DNA from: Rhizobium sp. P38BS-XIX
GTDB taxonomy: Bacteria > Pseudomonadota > Alphaproteobacteria > Rhizobiales > Rhizobiaceae
Assembly (NCBI RefSeq): GCF_012641435.1
Contig: NZ_JABAIJ010000001.1
Coordinates: forward strand, 806,001 to 870,000
DNA length: 64,000 nucleotides
Direction of reading: 5' to 3'
Of the stretch, positions 1-10,938 are shown piece after piece; position 1 is the first letter of the stretch; each line of letters opens with the position of its first letter. The notes under the pieces are model-generated. The model was not told where the DNA came from and searched no databases. It worked only from the letters and a program-made list of their open reading frames with translations. The position numbers and the translations under genes were made by a program.

Positions 1-1
1 G

Positions 2-2116
2 CGGCCTGAGGCAGGACGCCTGCTTCGCAATTTTCTCTTTGCCGGGATGCTGGTGTCCCTCGGTGCTGCCCTGGCGCAGTTGGAGAGCTGGCGCGTATCC
101 ACCGTGATGCTCGACTCGCCCGTTACGACGACTGTCACCGGTCAGGTCGAGAGACGCGAATCCTATGACAACGGGCGCTGGCGCTATGTCGTCAAAGTCG
201 ACTCGACGGAAAAGCCGCGTATTCACCGACCTCCGGAGCGGGTGACCATCTTTGTGCGCAAACAGGCCGAGCCGTTCAATCTCGGTGATCGTATAGAGGG
301 CAGAGCGCAATTGACGCCGCCGGCAGGGCCGGCCCTCGCCGGACTGAACGATTTTGCCTTCAGCTCTTATTTCAATGGCATTGGCGCAAACGGCTTTGCC
401 TATGGCACGCCGACCTTATTGTCTCCGGCCAGTGATATCGTCGGGAATTCGTGGCTCGACAGCGCAGATATCTGGCTTGCGGGCTTGCGAAACGGCATAG
501 GAGACAGGATCAGGCGGACGTTGCCCGGTGACACCGGTGCGTTTGCGGCGGCGCTCGTCACCGATGAGAGACGTGCTATTTCAGACGAAACGACCGATGC
601 CCTGCGAACGGCCGGCTTGACGCATATCATTGCCATCTCGGGTCTCAATATGGCCCTGTCGGCCGGCATTTTCTATATCGGTCTCCGCTACTTTTTCAGC
701 CTGTTTCCGGGCCTCGCGCAGGCATGGCCCACGAAAAAGATCGCCGCCCTCGGGGCGCTGATAACAGTGACGGCCTATTACCTCATATCGGGCTTTGGCG
801 TCTCGGCCGAGCGCGCCTTCATCATGATGGCAATCATGCTGATTGCAGTCTTGTTCGATCGGCCCTCTCTGAGTTTGCGCAATGTTGCCCTGTCGGCCAT
901 TGTCATTCTCGTCCTATCGCCGTCGCAGGTACTGGGACCGAGCTTCCAGATGTCCTATGCGGCAACGCTGGCGCTTGTATCCGGCTATACGTTATGGAAG
1001 CGACGGCGGCATCGCGAAAATATCCTCGAGCGCTTCAGGCTGCTTCGCCCTTTGCTCTTCGTATCGCGTTTCTTCGGCGGGATCCTATCGACCTCCTTTA
1101 TTGGCGGTGCGTCGACCGCCATTTTCTCGATTGAGCATTTTCACCGACTGGCGACATACGGGCTTGCCGCCAATCTGGCCGCAATGCCGGTCGTCTCCTT
1201 TATCGTCATGCCCTTTGGCATGGTGGCCATGCTGCTGATGCCGTTCGGGTTGGACGGACCATTCTGGCAAGTCACCGGCGAGGGACTAGCGCTCGTGATC
1301 CTGATTGCCAAGACGGTCGCCGGATGGGGCGGTGATATAACCTTCGGCCGCCAGCCGGCATGGCTGATGCCGACCTTCATATCCGGCTTTCTCATCATGA
1401 CGATGCTGCGGACGCGCCTGCGTCATCTGGGATTGTTGCTGGTATTGTCGACCATCGGCATTGCGGCATCCGGTTCCGGCGTGCCGAAGCCGGATATGAT
1501 CATATCCGAAGATGGCGTTCTCGTCGCTTTGCGCCAGGACGATATACTGGCGACCAACCGCGAAAGGCCGCAGGCCTTCATCTTCGAACAATGGCAAAAG
1601 GCGCTGGTTGCCGCTGAGCATCAACCGCCAACCATGCTGCCCGCTGATAATAGCCTGCCTCAAATCAGCAAGAAGGAGCGACGGCGTCGGTTAAGCAAAG
1701 AAGAGCAGGCTGCGGTCCGCAAGGCCATGGAAAGCGCATTGGATCAGACGATGCAAGGCAGCTTTGCATGCCAAAAGGGAGCTTGGTGCGTCGCCATGCT
1801 GGAGAACGGCTCCATGCTGATCACCATCGAGAATGCAGCCTATCTGCCACCCGCCTGTGATACGGGAAACATCGTCGTTACGCCCATACGCCTACGCCTG
1901 GATCATTGCCGCTCAGGAGCCATGCTTTTCACCGGAGCGACCCTACGCCGAACAGGAACGGTCGAAATTGATCTAGGCAGCGATACGCCCCAGGTTCTGA
2001 CGGCCTTCGAAGACCCTCAACGCCCATGGACACACCATCGCATTTACGATTGGCGCACAGGTACCTACGGTGCGCCAATCAAATCGGTGTCGCCGACTAG
2101 TGATAGCGACGAATAA
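2..2116 (+). CDS. comEC: ComEC/Rec2 family competence protein (5' end outside window)
   Basis: Inner-membrane channel protein of the ComEC/Rec2 family, which moves single-stranded DNA into the cytoplasm during transformation; in rhizobia its actual use is unproven. The reading frame is open to the first bases of the window, so the N-terminus is missing; about 704 residues are visible, and the first internal ATG is at 47. An OB-like region comes first. The competence domain follows, with the family motif [15 protein letters not shown] and about eight hydrophobic segments. I see no HxHxDH metallo-beta-lactamase motif in the C-terminal part, which is instead polar and K/R-rich near residue 560. 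Its last 20 bases overlap the convergent lexA. Confidence 0.88.
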   Translation, partial: RPEAGRLLRNFLFAGMLVSLGAALAQLESWRVSTVMLDSPVTTTVTGQVERRESYDNGRWRYVVKVDSTEKPRIHRPPERVTIFVRKQAEPFNLGDRIEGRAQLTPPAGPALAGLNDFAFSSYFNGIGANGFAYGTPTLLSPASDIVGNSWLDSADIWLAGLRNGIGDRIRRTLPGDTGAFAAALVTDERRAISDETTDALRTAGLTHIIAISGLNMALSAGIFYIGLRYFFSLFPGLAQAWPTKKIAALGALITVTAYYLISGFGVSAERAFIMMAIMLIAVLFDRPSLSLRNVALSAIVILVLSPSQVLGPSFQMSYAATLALVSGYTLWKRRRHRENILERFRLLRPLLFVSRFFGGILSTSFIGGASTAIFSIEHFHRLATYGLAANLAAMPVVSFIVMPFGMVAMLLMPFGLDGPFWQVTGEGLALVILIAKTVAGWGGDITFGRQPAWLMPTFISGFLIMTMLRTRLRHLGLLLVLSTIGIAASGSGVPKPDMIISEDGVLVALRQDDILATNRERPQAFIFEQWQKALVAAEHQPPTMLPADNSLPQISKKERRRRLSKEEQAAVRKAMESALDQTMQGSFACQKGAWCVAMLENGSMLITIENAAYLPPACDTGNIVVTPIRLRLDHCRSGAMLFTGATLRRTGTVEIDLGSDTPQVLTAFEDPQRPWTHHRIYDWRTGTYGAPIKSVSPTSDSDE

Positions 2117-2822
2117 GCCCGACCAGTTTCCCTTGAACCTTGACGCGATCCGGCCCGAAGATGCGGGTCTCGTAAGCCGGGTTTGCAGCCTCAAGTGCAA
2201 TCGATGCGCCCTTGCGTCGGAAGCGCTTCAATGTCGCCTCCTCATCGTCGACGAGCGCGACGACGATATCACCCGGATTGGCCGTTGTTGCGTTGCGGAT
2301 GATCACGGTATCGCCGTCAAAGATGCCGGCATCGATCATCGAGTCGCCACGTACTTCCAGAGCATAATGCTCACCGGAGCCAAGCATATCGGCTGGAACG
2401 GTGATGTCATGCGTATTGTTCTGAATAGCGGAAATCGGCACGCCCGCTGCGATGCGACCCATGACCGGCACGGAAGCCGAGCTATGGTGGTCGTCATTGG
2501 ATACTTTTGGAGCGGGAGCCGGCGGGGCCACCGGCTGTGGTTTGCCAAGGCTGCCCTCGATGACACTGGGTGAAAACCCGCGTCGCGGCTGAAGGCTTGG
2601 ATTATAGGCATCGGGCAGTTTGATGACTTCAAGCGCTCTTGCCCGGTTCGGCAGTCGGCGAATGAAACCACGTTCTTCGAGAGCGGTGATCAGGCGGTGA
2701 ATACCGGACTTGGATGCAAGATCCAGTGCGTCCTTCATCTCGTCGAAAGATGGAGGGACGCCGGACTCCTTCATCCGCTCGTGAATGAAGAGAAGCAGTT
2801 CCTGCTGCTTGCGCGTCAACAT
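2097..2822 (-). CDS. lexA: LexA repressor
   Basis: SOS-response repressor that cleaves itself when activated by RecA. At 241 residues it has the length usual in rhizobia. An N-terminal winged helix (about 1-65) starts [11 protein letters not shown] proline/alanine-rich linker leads to the S24 peptidase-like domain, with cleavage site A126-G127 in RIAAGVP, catalytic Ser161 in GDSMIDAG and Lys199 in EEATLKRF. All catalytic elements are intact. The 3' end overlaps comEC tail to tail by 20 bp, and an SOS box lies 62 bases upstream of the start, so autoregulation is expected. Confidence 0.97.
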   Translation of the reverse strand: MLTRKQQELLLFIHERMKESGVPPSFDEMKDALDLASKSGIHRLITALEERGFIRRLPNRARALEVIKLPDAYNPSLQPRRGFSPSVIEGSLGKPQPVAPPAPAPKVSNDDHHSSASVPVMGRIAAGVPISAIQNNTHDITVPADMLGSGEHYALEVRGDSMIDAGIFDGDTVIIRNATTANPGDIVVALVDDEEATLKRFRRKGASIALEAANPAYETRIFGPDRVKVQGKLVGLIRRYH

Positions 2823-2874
2823 CGTCTTGGAACCCCAGAATCAAGAAAATCGTCGTGAAACAAATCCAGAACGG

Positions 2875-2903
2875 ACACTATATGTTCCATATGTGTTCCG
2901 CAA
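2875..2903 (-). promoter_or_regulatory. lexA promoter with embedded SOS box
   Basis: The direct repeat GTTC-N7-GTTC lies at 2884-2898 on the plus strand and reads GAAC-N7-GAAC towards lexA. This is the alphaproteobacterial LexA operator form. Read on the minus strand, TTGCGG (2903-2898) and TAGTGT (2880-2875) are 17 bases apart, with the SOS box in the spacer and touching the -35 element. A LexA dimer there would block RNA polymerase. The -35/-10 assignment is an inference; the operator match is direct. Confidence 0.8.
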
Positions 2904-3217
2904 GTGCTTAAATTTCGTTAACGCGCCGGCTGGTGAGTTAGATATTAAAGATTATCGAATGGATCATGCTCTCCGCAGACGCGACCAAGTCAATGACAAT
3001 TCATTGAAAAATATAATGAAACTACCGTGTAGCCGATCGCGACGGTTTTGATCGCCATATTTGTCCATCATGGGCGGATAAGGCTGCTTTGCTCTCCGAC
3101 CGCTCATTCGGGAGAGAGAATCAGTCACTCCTTTTGCCTGTCCGGCCGGGATGCTTTCATCTTGAATTCAGCATCGGATCGGCGCACACGTGAGACTATC
3201 GAAAGATCGGAGATGCC
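2904..3217. other. Intergenic region between lexA and the VOC gene
   Basis: This stretch of about 310 bases is relatively AT-rich. I see no convincing coding frame, RNA gene or terminator in it. It should carry the promoter for the VOC-kdsA pair; GATCGGAG just before 3218 is a possible ribosome binding site. Confidence 0.4.
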
Positions 3218-4105
3218 ATGACCTCGTTGCTGCATCCGCTGGACCATCTTGTCCTGCCTACAGTCAATATCGCTTTGGCCCGTGAGCGTCTCGGCAAGCT
3301 CGGTTTTACGGTGGCACCAGATGCACGCCATCCCTTCGGTACGGAAAACGCATGCGTGTTCTTTGCCGACAAAACCTATCTCGAGCCTTTGGCCGTGGCG
3401 TCACTCGATGAATGTGAGCGGAGCATCGACGAAGGCAACATCTTCGTCGCCCGCGATCAGGCATATCGCTTCCGGCTTGGTGACGAAGGTTTTTCCGCCG
3501 TGGTTTTCGGCACCGACGATGCTATCGCCGACGATAAGCGGTTCCGGTCAAGCTCGATATCTGCGGGTCAGATGCTGGATTTTTCACGCATGATGAAAAT
3601 GCCGGATGGCACCGAAACCATGGCGGGATTTCGCCTTGCATTTGCAGCCGATTTGCGGGCGCCGGACTTCTTGGCTTTCTGCTGCCAGCGCATCAATCCG
3701 CTTCCAGCCAACCGAAGCGTGCTGGAACGACATGATAACGGCGTTTCGGGTATCGCGCGGGTCGCCATATCCGCCACTAGGCCGGTTGCCTATCGCCACT
3801 TCTTTGAAGAGATTATCGGAAGCCCCGAGGTTTCCGAACATTCCTTCGGTCTGACGATAAAGGCGGCAAATGTCGAGGTTGAGCTTTTGACAGCCGAGGG
3901 TATGGAGGCCTTTTACGATTTGCCCGTCGCCGCCGATGATCCTGGCCTGCGGGCGCGGGCAATCCTTTTCAAAACGTGCGATCTTTCCGTGACATCGTCG
4001 CATTTCGCTGCTAACGGCGTCACATACACGCGTAAGAGCAATCGTTTATTGGCGCGGCTGGCGCCCGGATCGGGCGCTCTGTTCGCCTTTGAGGAGATGG
4101 AATGA
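3218..4105 (+). CDS. VOC (glyoxalase-like) family protein
   Basis: A 295-residue protein of the vicinal oxygen chelate superfamily. It opens with the typical first beta-alpha unit, [24 protein letters not shown] second such unit lies near residues 175-215 ([25 protein letters not shown]). This layout resembles the glyoxalase-like domain of PF13468 rather than classical lactoylglutathione lyase. The substrate is unknown. Its stop codon overlaps the kdsA start as ATGA (4102-4105), so the two are probably translationally coupled; no metabolic link to Kdo synthesis is known to me. Confidence 0.75.
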   Translation: MTSLLHPLDHLVLPTVNIALARERLGKLGFTVAPDARHPFGTENACVFFADKTYLEPLAVASLDECERSIDEGNIFVARDQAYRFRLGDEGFSAVVFGTDDAIADDKRFRSSSISAGQMLDFSRMMKMPDGTETMAGFRLAFAADLRAPDFLAFCCQRINPLPANRSVLERHDNGVSGIARVAISATRPVAYRHFFEEIIGSPEVSEHSFGLTIKAANVEVELLTAEGMEAFYDLPVAADDPGLRARAILFKTCDLSVTSSHFAANGVTYTRKSNRLLARLAPGSGALFAFEEME

Positions 4106-4941
4106 GCACGAATTCAGAAGTGACCGTCGGCGAAGGTGCCTCCAAGGTCCTGTTCTCGAACACGTCGAAGCTTTCGTTGATCGCCGGGCCTTGCCAGATG
4201 GAGAGCCGGGACCACGCCTTCATGGTGGCCGGCGTTCTCAAGGAACTCTGTGCGAAGCTCGGCATTGGCCTTGTCTACAAATCCTCCTTCGACAAGGCGA
4301 ACCGCACATCGCTGTCGGGCAAGCGTGGCATCGGCCTTGAAAAGGCACTGGAAGTCTTCGCTGACCTCAAGAAGGAATATGGCTTCCCGGTTCTGACCGA
4401 CATCCATACGGAAGAGCAGTGCGCGATCGTTTCCCAGACCGTCGATATCCTGCAGATCCCGGCCTTCCTCTCGCGCCAGACCGATCTTCTGGTTGCTGCT
4501 GCAAAGACCGGCCGTGTCGTCAACGTCAAGAAGGGTCAGTTCCTCGCGCCTTGGGATATGAAGAACGTGCTTGCCAAACTCAACGAGAGCGGCAACCCGA
4601 ACATTCTTCTATGCGAGCGCGGCGCCTCCTTCGGTTACAACACGCTTGTGTCCGACATGCGCTCGCTGCCGATCATGGCGGCGATGGGCGCGCCGGTCAT
4701 TTTCGATGCGACCCATTCGGTGCAGCAACCGGGCGGGCAGGGCGGCTCGACTGGCGGCGATCGTCGCTTCGTCGAAACCTTGGCTCGTGCCGCTGTCGCC
4801 GTCGGCGTTGCCGGTGTGTTCGTCGAGACGCATGAGGATCCCGACAACGCACCGTCCGATGGCCCGAATATGGTTTACCTGAAGGACATGCCGCGGCTTC
4901 TGGAGAAGTTGCTGGCATTCGACGCCATCGCCAAGGCGTAA
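4102..4941 (+). CDS. kdsA: 3-deoxy-8-phosphooctulonate synthase (KDO-8-P synthase)
   Basis: Condenses phosphoenolpyruvate with D-arabinose 5-phosphate to give Kdo 8-phosphate for the lipid A inner core. The 279-residue length fits the family. The signatures [16 protein letters not shown] near the N-terminus, [10 protein letters not shown] for phosphate and substrate binding, and [12 protein letters not shown] are intact. The ATGA overlap with the preceding VOC gene fixes the start. eno follows 149 bases later. KDO8P synthases occur in metal-dependent and metal-free forms; I did not assign this one. Confidence 0.97.
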   Translation: MSTNSEVTVGEGASKVLFSNTSKLSLIAGPCQMESRDHAFMVAGVLKELCAKLGIGLVYKSSFDKANRTSLSGKRGIGLEKALEVFADLKKEYGFPVLTDIHTEEQCAIVSQTVDILQIPAFLSRQTDLLVAAAKTGRVVNVKKGQFLAPWDMKNVLAKLNESGNPNILLCERGASFGYNTLVSDMRSLPIMAAMGAPVIFDATHSVQQPGGQGGSTGGDRRFVETLARAAVAVGVAGVFVETHEDPDNAPSDGPNMVYLKDMPRLLEKLLAFDAIAKA

Positions 4942-5008
4942 GAAATATCGGGCCTTCAAAAGGCTGACATGAATATGCGCTACGCGGCCTTAACGAGCGC
5001 AAAATCGG

Positions 5009-5061
5009 GGTGCGGAACGGCATTGTAATTTCCGCACCTTCGATTAAGACGATTTAAATCG
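5009..5061 (+). promoter_or_regulatory. Hairpin plus palindrome in the eno leader
   Basis: Two inverted repeats lie between kdsA and eno. GGTGCGGAA (5009-5017) pairs perfectly with TTCCGCACC (5030-5038) around a 12-base loop, without a clean T-tract. The 12-bp perfect palindrome CGATTTAAATCG follows at 5050-5061, 29 bases before the eno start. The first could attenuate read-through from kdsA and the second could be an operator; neither role is shown. Confidence 0.45.
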
Positions 5062-5069
5062 ATTTATAA

Positions 5070-6365
<1,296 letters not shown>

Positions 6366-6417
6366 GACGGTTTTCGGGATCGTTATCGATCCGCGACGAC
6401 AGTCATCTTTCAGATCG

Positions 6418-6443
6418 AACCGCGCCTTCGGGCGCGGTTTTTT
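6418..6443 (+). terminator. Rho-independent terminator after eno
   Basis: AACCGCGCC (6418-6426) pairs with GGCGCGGTT (6431-6439) around the stable tetraloop TTCG. A run of six T follows (6438-6443). This is a textbook intrinsic terminator 52 bases after the eno stop. Confidence 0.92.
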
Positions 6444-6601
6444 ATTGGGCCGTTCAGTTACAGTTAGCGGACGGTTAATCTCTCCCGATTAGAGTCGCGC
6501 TAGGTCTTTGATTTGATGCGATCTTATCCGTAGCCGCCGTGTTGTCAGCGCGTGCGCGTCTCGGGCTGTTGATCCCAGGCTTGTAGGGCGTTCGATCGAG
6601 T

Positions 6602-6913
6602 ATGTGGACAAAATATCATAAGAAGAGAAAGTTCGGCCGTTTCGTTCTTCCTGCTGTCACGGTCGCCTTTGTAAGTTACTTCGGCTATCATTGTGTGCAC
6701 GGCGACTACGGTCTGAAGGCGACCGAAGTTTTCGAGCAGCGCCGCATCGATCGCAGCAAAGAGCTCGCCGCCCTTGTTTCCAAGCGCGAGCACCTCGAAA
6801 AGGAGGTCGCTTTGCTCAGCGACGGCTCTTTGGACAAGGATATGCTCGATCAGTATGCGCGTTACCAGTTGACCTATTCCAAGGCCAACGAGATTGTTAT
6901 CTTCAATAAATAG
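6602..6913 (+). CDS. Septum formation initiator family protein (DivIC/FtsB-like)
   Basis: Small bitopic membrane protein of 103 residues. A basic N-terminus (KYHKKRKFGRF) precedes one membrane segment (about 14-32). A heptad-like coiled coil follows (about 40-75, VSKREHLEKEVALLS). This is the FtsB/DivIC architecture, which links FtsL and FtsQ in the divisome. Its place between eno and pdhA matches other rhizobial genomes as I remember them, and FtsB sits beside eno in enterobacteria as well. The product is short but typical in length. Confidence 0.88.
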   Translation: MWTKYHKKRKFGRFVLPAVTVAFVSYFGYHCVHGDYGLKATEVFEQRRIDRSKELAALVSKREHLEKEVALLSDGSLDKDMLDQYARYQLTYSKANEIVIFNK

Positions 6914-6918
6914 CCATA

Positions 6919-6948
6919 ATTAACCGAATTTCGGTTAATCGACTTTTT
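6919..6948 (+). terminator. Likely terminator after the divIC-like gene
   Basis: A nine-pair stem, ATTAACCGA (6919-6927) with TCGGTTAAT (6931-6939), closes a three-base loop just after the stop codon. CGAC and then five T (6944-6948) follow. The stem is AT-rich and the T-tract is offset by four bases, so efficiency may be modest. Confidence 0.5.
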
Positions 6949-6998
6949 GTAAGTTATATCAACAACTTGCAAAGAATATGAGCCATGCAATTATAGCA

Positions 6999-7027
6999 TT
7001 GCTGTGGCGGACAATCTTCCCTATGTT
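6999..7027 (+). promoter_or_regulatory. Candidate promoter of the pdh operon
   Basis: TTGCTG (6999-7004) and TATGTT (7022-7027) are separated by exactly 17 bases, which is close to the rhizobial sigma-70 pattern. It is placed about 44 bases before the pdhA start. A second weaker pair (TTGCAA at 6967, TTATAG at 6991) overlaps upstream. Inferred from sequence only. Confidence 0.4.
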
Positions 7028-7070
7028 ACCCCTCACCACAAAACGAGGCTACTCACACAGGGAGGGTTGA

Positions 7071-8114
7071 ATGGCGCCGCGAAAAAACGCGACCGTTTCC
7101 AGCCGTAAGACAGCATCAAGACCTGCCAAGGAAACCAATGGCGGTCCGATCGCAGATTTCGATCGTGATGCGGAGCTCAAGGCTTATCGTGAGATGCTGC
7201 TCATCCGCCGCTTCGAAGAAAAGGCCGGCCAGCTTTACGGTATGGGCTTCATCGGCGGCTTCTGTCACCTCTACATCGGCCAGGAAGCCGTCGTTGTCGG
7301 CATGCAGCTGGCTTTGAAGGATGGTGACCAGGTCATCACCGGCTACCGCGACCATGGCCACATGCTGGCAACCGGCATGAGTGCACGTGGCGTCATGGCC
7401 GAGCTGACCGGACGCCAGGGCGGCTATTCCCGAGGGAAGGGCGGCTCCATGCACATGTTCTCGAAGGAAAAGAATTTCTACGGAGGTCACGGTATCGTCG
7501 GCGCGCAGGTCTCGCTCGGCACCGGCCTTGGCTTTGCCAACTGGTACCGTGGCAATGACAATGTCAGCGTCGCATACTTCGGTGACGGCGCTGCCAACCA
7601 GGGCCAGGTCTACGAAAGCTTCAACATGGCGCAGCTCTGGAAGCTGCCTGTCATCTTCGTGATCGAAAACAACCGCTACGCCATGGGCACGTCGACCGCC
7701 CGCGCGACCGCGCAGGCCGACTTCTCCAAGCGCGGCGCGTCGTTCGGCATTCCGGGCATTCAGGTGGACGGCATGGACGTCCGCGCCGTCAAGGCGGCTG
7801 CTGACGAAGCCGTTGCGCACTGCCGTTCCGGCAAGGGCCCGATCATCCTCGAAATGATGACCTACCGTTATCGCGGTCACTCCATGTCCGACCCGGCGAA
7901 GTATCGCTCGAAGGATGAAGTGCAGAAGATGCGTTCCGAGCATGATCCGATCGAGCAGGTTCGTGTGCGCCTTCTCGAAAAGGGCTGGGCGAATGAAGAC
8001 GATCTGAAGGATATCGACAAGGATGTCCGCGAAATCGTGGCCGACAGCGCCGATTTCGCTCAGAACGATCCGGAGCCGGATGCATCCGAGCTCTACACAG
8101 ACATTCTGCTCTAA
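7071..8114 (+). CDS. pdhA: Pyruvate dehydrogenase E1 component, alpha subunit
   Basis: Thiamine diphosphate-dependent decarboxylase subunit of the pyruvate dehydrogenase complex, which feeds acetyl-CoA to the TCA cycle. The 347-residue protein has the TPP-binding motif GDGAANQGQVYESFNMA, ending near ENNRYAMGT. It also has the loop TYRYRGHSMSDPAKYR, whose serines are phosphorylation sites in mitochondrial E1-alpha. GGGAGG lies just upstream of the ATG. pdhB follows after 15 bases and pdhC 15 bases after that. E1 is of the alpha2-beta2 type rather than the single-chain AceE type. Confidence 0.97.
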   Translation: MAPRKNATVSSRKTASRPAKETNGGPIADFDRDAELKAYREMLLIRRFEEKAGQLYGMGFIGGFCHLYIGQEAVVVGMQLALKDGDQVITGYRDHGHMLATGMSARGVMAELTGRQGGYSRGKGGSMHMFSKEKNFYGGHGIVGAQVSLGTGLGFANWYRGNDNVSVAYFGDGAANQGQVYESFNMAQLWKLPVIFVIENNRYAMGTSTARATAQADFSKRGASFGIPGIQVDGMDVRAVKAAADEAVAHCRSGKGPIILEMMTYRYRGHSMSDPAKYRSKDEVQKMRSEHDPIEQVRVRLLEKGWANEDDLKDIDKDVREIVADSADFAQNDPEPDASELYTDILL

Positions 8115-8129
8115 TCGGGGAGGGACACT

Positions 8130-9515
8130 ATGCCCATCGACATTCTCATGCCCGCCCTTTCTCCGACGATGGAAGAGGGTACCCTTTCGAAATGGCTCAA
8201 GAAGGAAGGCGACAAGGTCGTTTCCGGTGACGTCATTGCCGAAATCGAAACTGACAAGGCCACCATGGAAGTGGAAGCCGTCGACGAAGGCACGATCGGC
8301 AAACTGCTGATCGAAGCCGGCACCGAAGGCGTCAAGGTCAACACCAAGATCGCGATCCTCTTGCAGGACGGCGAATCGGCCGACGCGATTTCCGCCGAGA
8401 AGGCCGGCCCGGCTGCCGAGCCGGCAAAGGCTGAAGCGCCTGCCGCCGCCGCTGCGCCAGCAGCTGCCGCGCCGGTTCCGGCCCAGCCGAAGGTTGCCGC
8501 TGCCGCTGATCCGGAAGTTCCGGCAGGCACGGAGATGGTATCGATGACGGTGCGTGAAGCGCTGCGTGATGCCATGGCCGAAGAAATGCGCGCCAACGAA
8601 GACGTCTTCGTCATGGGCGAAGAAGTCGCGGAATACCAGGGCGCCTACAAGGTCACCCAGGGTCTGCTGCAGGAATTCGGCGCTCGCCGCGTCATCGATA
8701 CCCCGATCACCGAGCACGGCTTTGCCGGTATCGGCGTCGGCGCCGCGATGGCCGGCCTTCGCCCGATTGTCGAGTTCATGACCTTCAACTTCGCCATGCA
8801 GGCGATCGACCAGATCATCAACTCTGCTGCCAAGACGCTCTATATGTCCGGCGGCCAGATGGGCGCTCCGATCGTTTTCCGCGGCCCGAACGGCGCTGCG
8901 GCTCGCGTCGGTGCCCAGCACAGCCAGGACTACGCAGCCTGGTACAGCCACATTCCGGGCCTGAAGGTCGTCATGCCTTACACGGCAGCCGACGCCAAGG
9001 GCCTGCTCAAGGCTGCGATCCGCGATCCGAATCCGGTCATCTTCCTCGAAAACGAAATCCTCTACGGTCAGCACTTCGATGTGCCGAAGCTGGATAACTT
9101 CGTTCTGCCGATCGGCAAGGCTCGCATTCACCGTCCGGGCAAGGACGTCACGGTCGTCTCCTTCGGCATTGGCATGACCTATGCCACGAAGGCCGTCGCC
9201 GAGCTGGAAGCTCAGGGCATCGATGTCGAACTCATCGACCTGCGCACCATCCGTCCGATGGATCTTCCGACGATCATCGAATCGGTCAAGAAGACCGGCC
9301 GCCTGGTCACCGTCGAGGAAGGCTATCCGCAGTCCTCCGTCGGCACGGAAATCGCCACCCGCGTCATGCAGCAGGCCTTCGACTATCTCGATGCGCCGAT
9401 CCTGACGATCGCTGGCAAGGACGTACCCATGCCCTACGCCGCCAACCTCGAAAAGCTGGCGCTCCCGAGCGTCGCTGAAGTGGTCGATGCGGTGAAGGCC
9501 GTTTGCTACAAGTAA
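8130..9515 (+). CDS. pdhB: Pyruvate dehydrogenase E1 component, beta subunit with N-terminal lipoyl domain
   Basis: E1-beta subunit, unusually long at 461 residues because an extra lipoyl domain occupies the first 80 or so. Its lipoylation site is Lys43 in [13 protein letters not shown]. An alanine/proline-rich flexible linker (about 95-130) follows. The transketolase-like pyrimidine-binding and C-terminal domains begin at [18 protein letters not shown]. The lipoyl domain is nearly the same as that of pdhC next door, as expected from duplication and fusion. This architecture is known in alphaproteobacteria. Confidence 0.96.
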   Translation: MPIDILMPALSPTMEEGTLSKWLKKEGDKVVSGDVIAEIETDKATMEVEAVDEGTIGKLLIEAGTEGVKVNTKIAILLQDGESADAISAEKAGPAAEPAKAEAPAAAAAPAAAAPVPAQPKVAAAADPEVPAGTEMVSMTVREALRDAMAEEMRANEDVFVMGEEVAEYQGAYKVTQGLLQEFGARRVIDTPITEHGFAGIGVGAAMAGLRPIVEFMTFNFAMQAIDQIINSAAKTLYMSGGQMGAPIVFRGPNGAAARVGAQHSQDYAAWYSHIPGLKVVMPYTAADAKGLLKAAIRDPNPVIFLENEILYGQHFDVPKLDNFVLPIGKARIHRPGKDVTVVSFGIGMTYATKAVAELEAQGIDVELIDLRTIRPMDLPTIIESVKKTGRLVTVEEGYPQSSVGTEIATRVMQQAFDYLDAPILTIAGKDVPMPYAANLEKLALPSVAEVVDAVKAVCYK

Positions 9516-9530
9516 GGGGAGGGCTCATCG

Positions 9531-10913
9531 ATGCCTATCAACATCACCATGCCTGCCCTCTCTCCGACCATGGAAGAGGGCAACCTCGCCAAGTGGCTCG
9601 TCAAGGAAGGCGACAAGATCAAGTCCGGCGATGTCATCGCCGAGATCGAGACTGACAAGGCAACGATGGAAGTCGAGGCTGTCGATGAAGGCACCGTCGC
9701 CAAGATCCTCGTTCCTGCCGGCACCGAAGGCGTGAAGGTCAATGCCCTGATCGCCGTGCTCGCTGCCGATGGCGAAGATGTCGCTGCCGCTGCGTCCAGC
9801 GCTGGCGGTGCGGCAGCACCGGCAGCACCGGCTGCAAAGGAAGCACCGAAGGCCGAAGCGGCTCCGGCTGCAGCACCCGCGGCTGCCCCGGCTCCGGCAA
9901 GCGTTTCGGCCCCTGCCGCAAACGCTCCGGCTCCCGCTGCATCGGCCCCGGCGGCAAACGACGGTCACCGTACCTTCGCTTCGCCGCTCGCACGTCGTCT
10001 TGCCAAGGAAGCTGGCATCGATGTGACTGCGGTTTCCGGCTCTGGCCCGCATGGCCGTGTGGTCAAGAAGGATATCGAAGCTGCGGTTTCCGGCGGCACC
10101 GCCAAGGCTGCCCCTGCAGCAACTCCGGCTGCACAGCCGGCTGCCGCTGCTGCTCCAGCTGCTGCGAAGGGCATGTCCGACGACGCCGTCCTCAAGCTGT
10201 TCGAGCAGGGTTCCTACGAACTCGTGCCGCATGACGGCATGCGCAAGACGATCGCCAAGCGCCTGCAGGAATCCAAGCAGACGATCCCGCACTTCTACGT
10301 TTCGGTCGATTGCGAACTCGATGCGCTGCTGGCGCTTCGCACGCAGCTCAACGATTCGGCTCCGAAGTCGAAGGACGGCGTTCCGGCATACAAGCTCTCG
10401 GTCAACGACATGGTCATCAAGGCCCTGGCGCTGGCGCTGCGCGATGTTCCGGATGCCAACGTCTCCTGGACCGACAGCAACATGGTCAAGCACAAGCATG
10501 CCGATGTCGGTGTTGCCGTCTCCATTCCGGGCGGCCTGATCACGCCGATCATCCGCAGCGCCGAGCAGAAGACACTCTCCACCATCTCCAACGAGATGAA
10601 GGACTACGGCAAGCGCGCCAAGGAGCGCAAGCTGAAGCCCGAGGAGTATCAGGGCGGTACGACCGCCGTGTCGAACATGGGCATGATGGGCGTCAAGAAC
10701 TTCGCCGCCGTCGTCAACCCGCCGCATGCGACCATCCTGGCCGTCGGCGCTGGCGAACAGCGCGTCATCGTCAAGAAGGGCGAAATGGTGATTGCCAACG
10801 TGATGACCGTCACGCTGTCGACCGACCACCGCGCCGTCGATGGTGCGCTCGGTGCCGAGCTTCTGGCAGCCTTCAAGGGCTACATCGAAAATCCGATGGG
10901 GATGCTCGTCTGA
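9531..10913 (+). CDS. pdhC: Dihydrolipoyllysine acetyltransferase (PDH E2)
   Basis: Core acetyltransferase of the pyruvate dehydrogenase complex; moves the acetyl group from lipoyl-lysine to CoA. In order: a lipoyl domain with Lys43 ([11 protein letters not shown]), a long Ala/Pro linker (about 85-140), a peripheral-subunit binding domain ([16 protein letters not shown]), a second linker, and the catalytic domain with the active-site motif [14 protein letters not shown]. At 460 residues it carries one lipoyl domain. It belongs to the pdhA-pdhB-pdhC run, and an SGNH hydrolase separates it from lpdA. Confidence 0.97.
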   Translation: MPINITMPALSPTMEEGNLAKWLVKEGDKIKSGDVIAEIETDKATMEVEAVDEGTVAKILVPAGTEGVKVNALIAVLAADGEDVAAAASSAGGAAAPAAPAAKEAPKAEAAPAAAPAAAPAPASVSAPAANAPAPAASAPAANDGHRTFASPLARRLAKEAGIDVTAVSGSGPHGRVVKKDIEAAVSGGTAKAAPAATPAAQPAAAAAPAAAKGMSDDAVLKLFEQGSYELVPHDGMRKTIAKRLQESKQTIPHFYVSVDCELDALLALRTQLNDSAPKSKDGVPAYKLSVNDMVIKALALALRDVPDANVSWTDSNMVKHKHADVGVAVSIPGGLITPIIRSAEQKTLSTISNEMKDYGKRAKERKLKPEEYQGGTTAVSNMGMMGVKNFAAVVNPPHATILAVGAGEQRVIVKKGEMVIANVMTVTLSTDHRAVDGALGAELLAAFKGYIENPMGMLV

Positions 10914-10938
10914 GCCTTGTTGTGACACGGAGGCATGA

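Noticed and set aside
7116..9131. A 671-codon open frame on the minus strand opposite pdhA and pdhB
   Set aside because: It mirrors the codon bias of the real plus-strand genes and has a low-complexity His/Arg/Asp-rich translation without family motifs. pdhA and pdhB are certain.
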